NCBI GenBank assembly: GCA_016302545.1
Contig: JAEDNK010000034.1
Location: 1 to 14,934 of the forward strand
Direction: 5' to 3'
Length of the DNA: 14,934 bases
Origin: Bacillota bacterium
GTDB taxonomy: Bacteria > Bacillota > Clostridia > Peptostreptococcales > Anaerovoracaceae
In this document: one piece after another, positions 1 to 6,252 of the stretch
Layout of the letters: each line of letters opens with the position of its first letter
How positions within the stretch are numbered: the stretch's first letter is position 1
Notes under the pieces: generated by a model
What the model was told of the DNA's origin: nothing
Database searches by the model: none
What the model saw: the letters and a program-made list of their open reading frames with translations, nothing else
Position numbers and translations under genes: made by a program

Positions 1-303
1 GAGCTGGCTTCAAAGGGCATTGATGCCCGCGTAATCGACATGCATACCATCAAGCCGCTGGACGAGGAAATCATCGTTAAGGCTGCTTCAGAGACAGGTG
101 CAATAGTAACTGCAGAGGAACATTCCGTTATAGGCGGTCTTGGAAGTGCAGTTGCTGAAGTGGTAGTGAAGAAGTGCCCTGTCAAGATGGCTATGGTAGG
201 CCAGCAGGATACCTTCGGCGAATCCGGAAAGCCTGATGAGCTCAAGGCCAAGTACGGAATGACTGCAGCAGATATCGTACACGCGGCGCTGTCTGTAAAA
301 TAA
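1..303 (+). CDS. Transketolase C-terminal subunit (partial, 5' end outside window)
   Basis: The reading frame is already open at base 1 and ends at TAA 301-303, giving the last 100 residues. They match the C-terminal domain of transketolase: an alternating beta/alpha segment with [16 protein letters not shown], then [16 protein letters not shown] and [15 protein letters not shown]. In clostridia transketolase is often split into two genes, with the C-terminal subunit (about 310 residues) second. That subunit pairs with the thiamine-diphosphate-binding subunit to move two-carbon units between sugar phosphates in the non-oxidative pentose phosphate pathway. Whether this copy is split or full length cannot be decided here, because the upstream part is missing. 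The ATG at base 40 is an internal methionine, not the start. A terminator-like hairpin begins eight bases after the stop. Confidence 0.9.
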   Translation, partial: ELASKGIDARVIDMHTIKPLDEEIIVKAASETGAIVTAEEHSVIGGLGSAVAEVVVKKCPVKMAMVGQQDTFGESGKPDELKAKYGMTAADIVHAALSVK

Positions 304-310
304 TGAATAC

Positions 311-371
311 GACTCCCTTTGCGGACATAAAATTATATGAGATTTTATGTATGAGCGGAGGGAGTTTTTTT
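311..371 (+). terminator. Terminator-like hairpin carrying the next gene's ribosome binding site
   Basis: Bases 311-322 pair with 355-366 in a 12-bp stem (eight Watson-Crick pairs next to or between G-T wobbles and a closing GC block). Inside it, ACATAAAAT (325-333) pairs perfectly with ATTTTATGT (342-350). The 3' arm is followed directly by seven T residues (365-371). This is the form of a rho-independent terminator for the transketolase gene. The 3' arm also contains GGAGGGAG (357-364), the ribosome binding site for ATG 372, so folding would both end transcription and hide the next start site. Confidence 0.65.
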
Positions 372-875
372 ATGGCTGATAATGATAATAACGGAAGGAA
401 GGGGAGAAGGCTGCTCAGAAGACCGTCCCGGAGAACTTTGATTACCCTTGGAATTCTGGCACTGGCGGGAGCCCTGGCCTTCGGTGCAGTTAATACGGGA
501 TTTATGGGAATAGGCGGCGGCAAGACGGTTAAGTATACTCAACTGCCAAAGGACAAGATACCGCGTACCATCGAAAAGGATGTAATACCTGAGTACCGGG
601 ATCTTGAGCGTGCCTTGGGCTGCCTGGTTGACGGCAAAGTCTACGTGGTTGTGACCAGAGGTGAAAAGCCGACTGCAGGCTATGACCTTTCCATAGAAAA
701 GATGAAGCTGGAAAAGTCCAAGGACGGCAGCAATCTTGCGGTGACTGCACTGTTTACCGAGCCTGCTTCGGATACGGCGGTATCGCAGATAATTACATAC
801 CCTTATGTGGTGGCGGAGACGGAGCTTGAGGCTTTGCCGGACACTATTGAGCTGATAGCGCGGTACGCGGAATGA
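372..875 (+). CDS. Membrane-anchored PrcB_C-domain-like protein
   Basis: Predicted 167 residues. The N-terminus is polar and basic (to about residue 21), followed by one membrane segment (about 22-45, TLITLGILALAGALAFGAV) and an outside domain. The segment at about 88-160 contains VYVVVTRGEKPTAGYDLSIEK and later ITYPYVV, which resembles the PrcB C-terminal domain, named after a subunit of a Treponema protease complex. The family's function in clostridia is not established. ATG 372 is chosen because GGAGGGAG ends seven bases before it. An in-frame ATG at 303 overlaps the transketolase stop (TAATG) but has no ribosome binding site and would add an unlikely N-terminus. The gene may depend on read-through from the transketolase transcript, as no separate promoter is visible. 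Confidence 0.7.
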   Translation: MADNDNNGRKGRRLLRRPSRRTLITLGILALAGALAFGAVNTGFMGIGGGKTVKYTQLPKDKIPRTIEKDVIPEYRDLERALGCLVDGKVYVVVTRGEKPTAGYDLSIEKMKLEKSKDGSNLAVTALFTEPASDTAVSQIITYPYVVAETELEALPDTIELIARYAE

Positions 876-989
876 TGATTGGATGCCGGCTGATTGATGA
901 TTGCCTGCCGGCTGTAGGGTGAGGATAAGGGAAGGCCGCTCAAATCTGGAGGTTGCTTTGGTTTTGGGCGGTTTTCCGATGGTTCCGGC
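876..989. other. Non-coding spacer with short direct repeat
   Basis: No gene is visible. TGCCGGCTG occurs twice (884-892 and 906-914); because GCCGGC is self-complementary, the two copies could pair in a 6-bp GC-only stem, but no T-run follows. GGCGGTTTT also occurs twice (968-976 and 987-995) next to the left end of the repeat element. Confidence 0.5.
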
Positions 990-1245
990 GGTTTTATGCA
1001 TTTTTTTCTCACCAAAGGCTGTAAGCCGCATAAATAATTTAAAAATCAGAAAAACATCATCTGTGTTTTGGGTTACGGAGTAGGTTGAAACTGGAAAAAC
1101 TATATGATTAATATATTTTTTGTAAGAACATCCAGCTTATCCGCTTGATTTCGCAAAAAACGGTGAATGTGAAATAATGGTTTTTCCGACTTTGATTTTA
1201 ATTTCAACGGTTAGCGGGATTCGCCGGAAAAAAATGCATAAAACC
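990..1245. repeat. Repeat element copy 1 with 19-bp terminal inverted repeat
   Basis: The left end, GGTTTTATGCATTTTTTTC (990-1008), is perfectly complementary to the right end (1227-1245). The outer 30-40 bases and the right-hand third match a second copy at 14696-14914. Shared blocks include TCTCACCAA followed by GGCTG and CGCATAAA on the left, CAAAAAACGGTG in the middle (1154-1164 region), and TTTTTCCGA, TTTTAATTT, TTTCAA, GCGGG and TTCGCC on the right. The middle of this copy is AT-rich and diverged. No protein is encoded. Its size, ends and intergenic position suit a small non-autonomous mobile repeat (MITE-like); no transposase or certain target duplication is seen. Confidence 0.65.
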
Positions 1246-1350
1246 TTGTGCAGATAAAAAATCAGAGATATATGAAGAGGCATATTTTTTCCTGAGGGGA
1301 ATATATTTTATCATCACGAGGTGAATAAGAAGAAAACAGGGGGACAAGAT
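1246..1350. other. Leader region upstream of ylmC/ymxH
   Basis: This AT-rich stretch should hold the promoter for the next gene, but I see no confident sigma-A pair. TTGTGC (1246-1251) with TATATG (1269-1274) at 17-bp spacing is only a weak match. AGGGGG at 1338-1343 is the ribosome binding site for ATG 1351. Confidence 0.35.
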
Positions 1351-1602
1351 ATGCTGAGTACGGACAAACTCAAAAATAAAGAGGTTATAAACATATACGA
1401 CGGCAGGAGCATCGGCTTTGTAAGCGATATAGAGGTGGATCTGGAAAGGGGCGCTATCGGCGGCATAGTGATTCCGTCAGAAAAGGGGTTTTTGGCATGG
1501 TTCGGACGGAGCGAAAACGACATACTGATTAAGTGGGAAAAGGTAAAAACCGTAGGCGATGATGTGATTTTAGTAGACTTGGGGCCACAAGATGTGGTAT
1601 AG
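1351..1602 (+). CDS. ylmC: YlmC/YmxH-family PRC-barrel sporulation protein
   Basis: Predicted 83 residues forming a single PRC-barrel-type domain: LKNKEVINIYDGRSIGFVSD, then VDLERGAIGGIVIPS, then WFGRSENDILIKWEKVKTVGDDVILVD. This order matches the small YlmC/YmxH family of spore-forming Firmicutes, linked to sporulation but with no known biochemical role. The family is often found just before nrdR, as here. ATG 1351 is preferred because AGGGGG lies seven bases upstream. The in-frame GTG at 1321 would add ten lysine-rich residues, and its only Shine-Dalgarno-like sequence touches the start codon. The last codons overlap a likely promoter for nrdR. Confidence 0.85.
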   Translation: MLSTDKLKNKEVINIYDGRSIGFVSDIEVDLERGAIGGIVIPSEKGFLAWFGRSENDILIKWEKVKTVGDDVILVDLGPQDVV

Positions 1603-1603
1603 T
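1574..1603 (+). promoter_or_regulatory. Possible sigma-A promoter for nrdR-cmk
   Basis: TAGACT (1574-1579) and TATAGT (1598-1603) are 18 bp apart, and TGG just before the -10 makes an extended -10. A second reading pairs TTGGGG (1579-1584) with TATAAA (1603-1608), also at 18 bp. CCACA and TGTGG (1585-1597) form a small hairpin between the boxes. The site overlaps the end of ylmC. Confidence 0.4.
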
Positions 1604-1679
1604 ATAAAAAAGACAAAGGAAATTAGTGCCAAATGGAAGTCTGCATTGCCATGAGGACCGGAAATGGAGGTAGAATAGT

Positions 1680-2141
1680 ATGAAATGCCCGTTTTGCGAT
1701 AGCCCGGATACTAAAGTTATAGATTCCCGCCCCACGGAAGAGGGACATGCCATCAGAAGAAGGCGGGGCTGCGACAGATGCAATAAGCGTTTTACCACCT
1801 ATGAGAAGGTCGAGGAAACCATCCTTATGGTTGTTAAAAAGGATAACCGCAGAGAGGTCTTTGACAGGCAGAAGGTGCTTAACGGAATCGTAAAGGCCTG
1901 CGAGAAGCGTCCCGTTTCCATGGCGCGTATGGAGCAGATGGTAGACGAAATCGAGCGGGAGCTTAATAACCAGATGGAAAAGGAAGTGGACAGCACCTAC
2001 ATCGGCGAGCTCATCATGGAACAGCTTAAGAAGGTGGACGAGGTTGCCTATGTGCGCTTTGCATCGGTTTACCGTCAGTTTACAGATGTCAATACTTTCA
2101 TCAAAGAGATAGAAAAACTCATAGGAAAGCAGGAGAGATAA
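1680..2141 (+). CDS. nrdR: Transcriptional repressor NrdR
   Basis: At 153 residues this is the normal family length. Residues 1-45 form the zinc ribbon with C3, C6, C31 and C34, plus the DNA-contacting basic stretch RRRRGCDRC. Residues from about 49 to 139 are the ATP-cone that senses ATP/dATP. NrdR represses ribonucleotide reductase genes when dATP is high. TGGAGG at 1665-1670, nine bases before ATG 1680, supports the start. Cmk follows with no gap, so the two are very likely co-transcribed, joining regulation of deoxynucleotide production with a pyrimidine nucleotide kinase. No ribonucleotide reductase gene and no clear NrdR box are in the window, so its targets are elsewhere. Confidence 0.97.
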   Translation: MKCPFCDSPDTKVIDSRPTEEGHAIRRRRGCDRCNKRFTTYEKVEETILMVVKKDNRREVFDRQKVLNGIVKACEKRPVSMARMEQMVDEIERELNNQMEKEVDSTYIGELIMEQLKKVDEVAYVRFASVYRQFTDVNTFIKEIEKLIGKQER

Positions 2142-2801
2142 ATGTCGGAAAGAATTTTCAGAATTGCCATAGACGGTCCCAGCGGCGCGGGAAAATCCAC
2201 CATTGCCAAGGCGGTGGCAAAGCGGCTGGGCATAGATTATATAGATACGGGAGCCATGTATCGTGCTATCGGGCTTAAAATGCTTGCGAAGGGGCTTCCC
2301 ATGGAGGAAAGTCCCGCTCTTGCCGAAATGCTGGCGAGAACGGAAATCGATTTTGACAGGGGAAATGTTTTCCTTGACGGAGAAATCGTAAACGACCGCA
2401 TCAGAACTCAGGAAGTGTCTAAGGCTGCCTCCGACTGTTCGGCATTGGGCATGGTAAGGACCAAGCTGGTGGAGCTTCAGAGAAAGATGGGACAGGCCAA
2501 GAGCGTCATCATGGACGGCAGGGACATCGGCACCAATGTGCTGACGGACGCCGAATATAAGTATTTTCTTACGGCTACCGCCGAGGAAAGAGCGAGAAGA
2601 CGGCACAGGGAGCTGCTTGACAAGGGACATGAGAGCAGCTTTAAGGAGGTGCTGGAGCAGATTGTGCAGCGGGACTACAACGATTCAAACCGCGCCCTTA
2701 ATCCTCTCCGCAGGGCTGACGATGCAGAGGAAATAGACAGCACGGACATGACCGTGGATCAGGTGGTGGATTACATCTGCGGCAAAGTAGAATTAAAGTA
2801 A
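2142..2801 (+). CDS. cmk: Cytidylate kinase
   Basis: Predicted 219 residues, typical for bacterial CMP/dCMP kinase, which phosphorylates CMP and dCMP with ATP in the cytoplasm. The P-loop GPSGAGKST lies at 12-20 after beta-strand RIAID. The nucleotide-binding DTGAMYRA is at 35-42, MDGRDIGTNV at 124-133, and the lid region with basic residues (RARRRHRELL) and RDYNDSNRALNPLRRADDA at about 150-195. AGGAG (2131-2135) inside the end of nrdR serves ATG 2142, which begins right after the nrdR stop. In many clostridia cmk is followed by plsC, ispH or rpsA. Here it is followed by a PBP gene instead, a difference in gene order. Confidence 0.97.
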   Translation: MSERIFRIAIDGPSGAGKSTIAKAVAKRLGIDYIDTGAMYRAIGLKMLAKGLPMEESPALAEMLARTEIDFDRGNVFLDGEIVNDRIRTQEVSKAASDCSALGMVRTKLVELQRKMGQAKSVIMDGRDIGTNVLTDAEYKYFLTATAEERARRRHRELLDKGHESSFKEVLEQIVQRDYNDSNRALNPLRRADDAEEIDSTDMTVDQVVDYICGKVELK

Positions 2802-2848
2802 AATGAGAATATAATGAAAGCATAATGAATGAATAATGAATGAAAATG

Positions 2849-2883
2849 CCTCCCGGGGAAAAAATATCCTTGGAGGTTTTTTT
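2849..2883 (+). terminator. Terminator-like hairpin carrying the PBP gene's ribosome binding site
   Basis: CCTCC (2849-2853) pairs with GGAGG (2872-2876). Inside, after one mismatch, bases 2855-2858 pair with 2867-2870 through two GC and two G-T pairs. Seven T residues (2877-2883) follow, and the ATG comes directly after them. It could end the nrdR-cmk transcript. GGAGG is also the ribosome binding site of the PBP gene, so the stem would hide it. The stem is weaker than the similar one at 311-371. Confidence 0.5.
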
Positions 2884-4557
2884 ATGGAAAAGAGCAGGAA
2901 AAGGGTTAAGGCGGCTGTTGTAATCTTTATGGCGTTAGTGCTGGCGCTTGTGGGCCGCCTGTTTTTCATACAGATACTGTGTCACGAGGAATTTGCGGAG
3001 GCGGCCTCGTCTCAGCATGAGATAACCGTGGAGGGGCTGGATACGAGAGGACAGATACTGGATAGGAATGGCAGGGCCATAACCGGAGGCAGCTATCAGT
3101 ATTATTACATCATTAAAAAAGAAAGACTGTCCGGCGAGTACGAGGAACTTCTCAATGCTTTGGGTGGCTCTCAGATAGCAGCAAAGGATTCCGATTACTG
3201 TGTTTACAGGACGGAGAATTACGATGAACAGATAAACGACAGACTCAGGGCAGGCTGCGGCGCCTATGTGTTCAGGAGCCGTTCCAGATATTCTGCGACG
3301 CAGCCTGCCTGCCATCTGGTGGGTTATCTCAACCAGTCTGAAAAGAGAGGCGTTTCGGGACTTGAATACCTTTTTGAAGAAAGGCTGAAGGCAGGGGAAA
3401 ACCGTCTGGTGCTGCTGGCAGACGCCGCAGGAAATATTCTGCCCGGGAGAGCCCCTTGGGTAAAAACCTCAGAAAAGCTGACCGGTAGCGATAATTCCGT
3501 AGTGACCTCCATAGAGCTGGGCCTTCAGAAAAAATGTGAACGCCTGCTTTATAATGTCAGCTCCGGAGCCTGTATAGTTACCGACTGTATGAGCGGAGAA
3601 ATTCTGGCTATGGCTTCGGTGCCGGTATTCGACCCTAACAGGATTTCAGAGTACCTGTCATCGGAGGGGGACTGTCTCATCAATAAAAGTCTGCAGGCAT
3701 CCTATCCGCCGGGTTCGGTTTTTAAGCTTGTCACCGCAGCAGCAGCTCTGGAAAAGGGCATATGCACAACATCACAAAGATATGAATGTAAAGGCGAAAT
3801 GGAGGCGGAGGGGGTTTCCGTCTCCTGCTCCACGGCACCTGAAGGAGGTCATGGAGAGATAGATATGAATGAAGCCATGGCTCTGTCATGTAACTGTTAT
3901 TTCGTGCAGCTGGGGCAGGCTGTGGGCCACGAAAAAATTCTGGAAACGGCTCGGCTGCTGGGACTGGGCGCGGAGGTGCTTGAAGACTTTCCGGAGGAAA
4001 GCGCAGGCTTTATCCCTGATGAGGATGAAACAGTGAGACAGGACATTTCCAACATCTCAATCGGTCAGGGCCGGCTGCTTGCCACCCCGCTGCAGATTGC
4101 CCGACTGACAGCAATCATTGGGAGCAGCGGTGCGGCAAGCCCCCTTCGCCTGCTGGCAGGCGAAGGGGCCGCCCCCGCCCCCGCATCTCAGGTGGTGCCG
4201 GTGGCGGCGGGAGCGGGGTCAGGGCCGGCGGAAGAGGTGCGGCAGGTTATTTCCCGGCAGACGGCTTTGACGCTTCAGAGCCTTATGAGAAGCGTAATGA
4301 CCTGCGGCACCGCCTCACATGTGGACTGGGCGGTGCCTGTGTGGGGAAAGTCGGGAACCGCAGAGGCGTCCAAACTGGGAAAGGCTGTGAAGGACTGCTG
4401 GTTTACCGGGTTTTGTGACATCGCCTCTGCGGACGGTGAGATCAAACGATTTGGGATTACCGTCTTTGTGGAAGATGGGATTTCAGGCTCAGCTGACGCC
4501 CTACCTGTGTTTAAAGAAATAGTGGAATACCTGAGCAGCCACTGGACAGATATCTGA
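2884..4557 (+). CDS. Class B penicillin-binding protein (D,D-transpeptidase)
   Basis: Predicted 557 residues. One membrane anchor (about 9-31) is followed by the PBP dimerisation region, with TRGQILDRNGRAI (54-66), ACHLVGYLN (142-150) and GVSGLEYLFEERL (156-168), and then the transpeptidase domain. All three active-site motifs are intact: S278-V-F-K281, S335-C-N337 and K489-S-G-T492. The enzyme should cross-link peptidoglycan on the outer face of the membrane and be a beta-lactam target. It lacks PASTA repeats and resembles short PbpA/SpoVD-like proteins; the exact subgroup is unclear. A Pro/Ala/Gly-rich stretch (about 422-450) sits between the second and third motifs. ATG 2884 fits GGAGG seven bases upstream; the in-frame ATG 2836 would add an unlikely 16-residue lead. 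Confidence 0.93.
   Translation: MEKSRKRVKAAVVIFMALVLALVGRLFFIQILCHEEFAEAASSQHEITVEGLDTRGQILDRNGRAITGGSYQYYYIIKKERLSGEYEELLNALGGSQIAAKDSDYCVYRTENYDEQINDRLRAGCGAYVFRSRSRYSATQPACHLVGYLNQSEKRGVSGLEYLFEERLKAGENRLVLLADAAGNILPGRAPWVKTSEKLTGSDNSVVTSIELGLQKKCERLLYNVSSGACIVTDCMSGEILAMASVPVFDPNRISEYLSSEGDCLINKSLQASYPPGSVFKLVTAAAALEKGICTTSQRYECKGEMEAEGVSVSCSTAPEGGHGEIDMNEAMALSCNCYFVQLGQAVGHEKILETARLLGLGAEVLEDFPEESAGFIPDEDETVRQDISNISIGQGRLLATPLQIARLTAIIGSSGAASPLRLLAGEGAAPAPASQVVPVAAGAGSGPAEEVRQVISRQTALTLQSLMRSVMTCGTASHVDWAVPVWGKSGTAEASKLGKAVKDCWFTGFCDIASADGEIKRFGITVFVEDGISGSADALPVFKEIVEYLSSHWTDI
4141..4168. repeat. Perfect 13-bp inverted repeat inside the PBP gene
   Basis: CCCCTTCGCCTGC (4141-4153) and GCAGGCGAAGGGG (4156-4168) are exact reverse complements, two bases apart. 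The repeat encodes part of the linker between the second and third transpeptidase motifs and is followed by a very GC-rich, Ala/Pro/Gly-coding run to about 4240. Confidence 0.85.
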
Positions 4558-4622
4558 TTTATTCCAGTCTGGCAAATTTAGGCGATGCATAGAGAAAAAC
4601 AAGAAAAAATGTAAAAAAAGAC

Positions 4623-4652
4623 TTGTAACATAATGTAATATTAATGTATAAT
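4623..4652 (+). promoter_or_regulatory. Sigma-A promoter upstream of the P-loop-like gene
   Basis: TTGTAA (4623-4628) and a perfect TATAAT (4647-4652) are separated by 18 bp. Transcription would start near 4659, ahead of the AGGAGG at 4677-4682. This rules out ATG 4644, which overlaps the -10 box, as a start codon for this transcript. It may drive only this gene or also the ftsEX block. Confidence 0.7.
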
Positions 4653-4688
4653 GATGTAAGAAAAAGAAGAAATTACAGGAGGCCATTT

Positions 4689-5426
4689 GTGACCATGGAA
4701 AGATTATTTTTTCGCGAAAGCATAAAGCAGAGCTACGGGAAGATGGAAGAAGGGGTGATGGTGGATATGCAGAAGCTGGTGGTAGGGGTAACCGGAATAG
4801 GACGGGGAGCCGGAGCTACCTTTACCGCCATGGGACTTGCTTTCAGACTGGGGGAGATGACCTCCGGAGTGACCTATCTGGAGGGACAGGGCCATGGCAG
4901 CGGATGCGTTTCTCCATATGGACTTCTGGCTGTAGACAGGGAATTCAGACGCGCCGCAGAAAGAGACAGAAGGCTTACCATATACAAAAAGGTAAACTGG
5001 CAGTTTCAAAGACGCCATGACGCAGTCCCTGACGGCGGAGGCACCCCCGACTACCGCCTGCCTCACGGGAAAGTTATAATAGTTGATAACCCTATTTCCT
5101 TTGAGGAAATCGATATTGCAGTTGCCGTTGTGGACCCCTTTCCGCCCAGAATTCTGGCGGGTCTGGAAACCTTTAAAGAGCTCAAAGAAACCGATTTGCC
5201 GGGAGCGGCCGGGCAAAACAAGGTCCTGTGGCTTATAAATAAATCCGATGGGAGCACAGCCCGCCGCCGCACTGAAAAATTTTTGAAGCTTAAATTCGAC
5301 TTTGAGCAGCCATTGCTTTCCTCAGACATCTTTTACAAGGCGGCGTACAGCTGCAGTCAGCCTTATTTTATCTGCAAAACAGAGGGGATAGACGGACTGG
5401 CTCTGAAGATTTTGGAGTCAATATAA
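4689..5426 (+). CDS. Unrecognised P-loop-like protein with degenerate Walker A
   Basis: Predicted 245 residues, cytoplasmic, no membrane segment. I do not recognise a named family. After a short N-terminus, a hydrophobic strand leads into GVTGIGRGAGATFTAMGLA, which has the shape of a MinD/ParA-type (SIMIBI) nucleotide loop but has no lysine where the Walker A lysine belongs. Later features are VIIVDNP, a Walker-B-like strand, and VLWLINKSDG, which looks like the NKxD guanine-recognition motif or the matching strand of ParA proteins. The start is uncertain: GTG 4689 lies six bases after AGGAGG, ATG 4695 twelve bases, and ATG 4767 would begin just before the first strand. It has its own promoter and sits just upstream of ftsE. 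Its role is unknown; a division-linked function is only inference from position. Confidence 0.75.
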   Translation: MTMERLFFRESIKQSYGKMEEGVMVDMQKLVVGVTGIGRGAGATFTAMGLAFRLGEMTSGVTYLEGQGHGSGCVSPYGLLAVDREFRRAAERDRRLTIYKKVNWQFQRRHDAVPDGGGTPDYRLPHGKVIIVDNPISFEEIDIAVAVVDPFPPRILAGLETFKELKETDLPGAAGQNKVLWLINKSDGSTARRRTEKFLKLKFDFEQPLLSSDIFYKAAYSCSQPYFICKTEGIDGLALKILESI

Positions 5427-5446
5427 AGTATCCCCATATTTTTCTA

Positions 5447-5475
5447 TTTAATTTTTTGTCGAAATGTAGTATAAT
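5447..5475 (+). promoter_or_regulatory. Likely sigma-A promoter for ftsE-ftsX-M23
   Basis: A perfect TATAAT -10 box lies at 5470-5475. The best -35 at 17-bp spacing is the weak TTTAAT (5447-5452), so this is a one-box call. The predicted leader to ATG 5557 is about 75 bases and includes AGATCTTAAG followed at once by the near copy AAGATCTTAA (5523-5542). Confidence 0.45.
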
Positions 5476-5556
5476 GTCTGTATATGTATGAGAATATGTC
5501 AAAATTAAGACATGAAAAAAGCAGATCTTAAGAAGATCTTAAATCGGGGGACAAGT

Positions 5557-6252
5557 ATGATTACTTTTGACCATGTAACAAAAAAATACCGTACCAACAT
5601 CGGTCTTGACGATGTAAGCGTACATATAAATAAAGGCGATTTTGTCTTTCTGGTAGGCCCCAGCGGAGCGGGAAAGTCCACCTTCATCAAATTGATATTA
5701 AAGGAAATCAACGCCGACGAGGGGACTATAAAAGTGGGAGACTTTGAGGTAACGAGCCTTTCCAACAGAGAAATACCTATATTCAGGCGTAAGGTAGGGA
5801 CTGTATTTCAGGATTTCAGACTGCTTCCGAAGAAGACGGTCTTTGAAAATGTGGCTTTTGCCATGGAGGTTCTCCACAAGACGCCAAGGCAGATAAGAAA
5901 ACAGGTGCCGCAGATATTAAGCCTTGTGGGAATCAGCGACAAAGCCCACAAGTATCCCGACGAGCTTTCGGCAGGAGAGCAGCAGAGGGTGGCCATAGCC
6001 AGGGCAATAGTAAACAATCCTGCTGTTCTTATTGCAGATGAGCCTACGGGAAACCTTGACCCTACCACTGCGTGGGAAATCATGGATCTTCTGGATCAGA
6101 TAAACCTCAGGGGTACGACAATCGTCATGGTAACCCATGCTAAGGATATAGTGGATAAAATGAAGAAACGTGTAATAGCAATAGAGCGAGGCCGTATCGT
6201 CAGAGACGAACAGGGTCAATACGGATATAAGGGGGAGGAAAGTTTTGAGTAG
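5557..6252 (+). CDS. ftsE: Cell division ATP-binding protein FtsE
   Basis: Predicted 231 residues, the usual FtsE size. Motifs appear in order: Walker A GPSGAGKST (34-42), Q-loop VFQDF (83-87), ABC signature LSAGEQQR (137-144), Walker B VLIADEPTGNLD (157-168) with catalytic E162, and switch histidine H194. FtsE is the cytoplasmic ATPase of FtsEX, which does not transport but drives cell-wall hydrolases at the septum. ATG 5557 is chosen because GGGGGA (5546-5551) lies five bases upstream and because the family normally begins with a short methionine-strand such as MITFDHVTKKY. The in-frame ATG 5512 would add 15 atypical residues. The end overlaps ftsX by eight bases. Confidence 0.96.
   Translation: MITFDHVTKKYRTNIGLDDVSVHINKGDFVFLVGPSGAGKSTFIKLILKEINADEGTIKVGDFEVTSLSNREIPIFRRKVGTVFQDFRLLPKKTVFENVAFAMEVLHKTPRQIRKQVPQILSLVGISDKAHKYPDELSAGEQQRVAIARAIVNNPAVLIADEPTGNLDPTTAWEIMDLLDQINLRGTTIVMVTHAKDIVDKMKKRVIAIERGRIVRDEQGQYGYKGEESFE

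Noticed and set aside
885..912. GCCGGC...GCCGGC as a terminator of the PrcB_C-like gene
   Set aside because: Only six pairs with a 16-base loop and no T-run; better described as a short direct repeat.
345..1031. Minus-strand open frame across the PrcB_C-like gene and the left end of repeat copy 1
   Set aside because: No ribosome binding site or recognisable domain. Its neighbour at 803-1015 begins MVRKKCIK only because the repeat end is shared with 14504-14719.
1246..1350. Sporulation sigma-factor (sigma-G/E/F) promoter before ylmC
   Set aside because: TGCATA and CATATT fragments occur but not at family spacing; AT-rich sequence gives such partial matches by chance.
1623..2630. Long minus-strand open frame (335 codons) opposite nrdR and cmk
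   Set aside because: It lies across two certain genes in the other strand, shows no motif, and its composition follows from the codon use of the real genes.
4644..4688. Upstream ATG 4644 as the start of the P-loop-like gene
   Set aside because: The ATG overlaps the TATAAT box of the gene's own promoter and has no ribosome binding site; AGGAGG at 4677-4682 points to 4689 or 4695.
5512..5556. ATG 5512 as the start of ftsE
   Set aside because: No ribosome binding site, and it would add 15 residues before the conserved FtsE beginning; GGGGGA at 5546-5551 serves ATG 5557.
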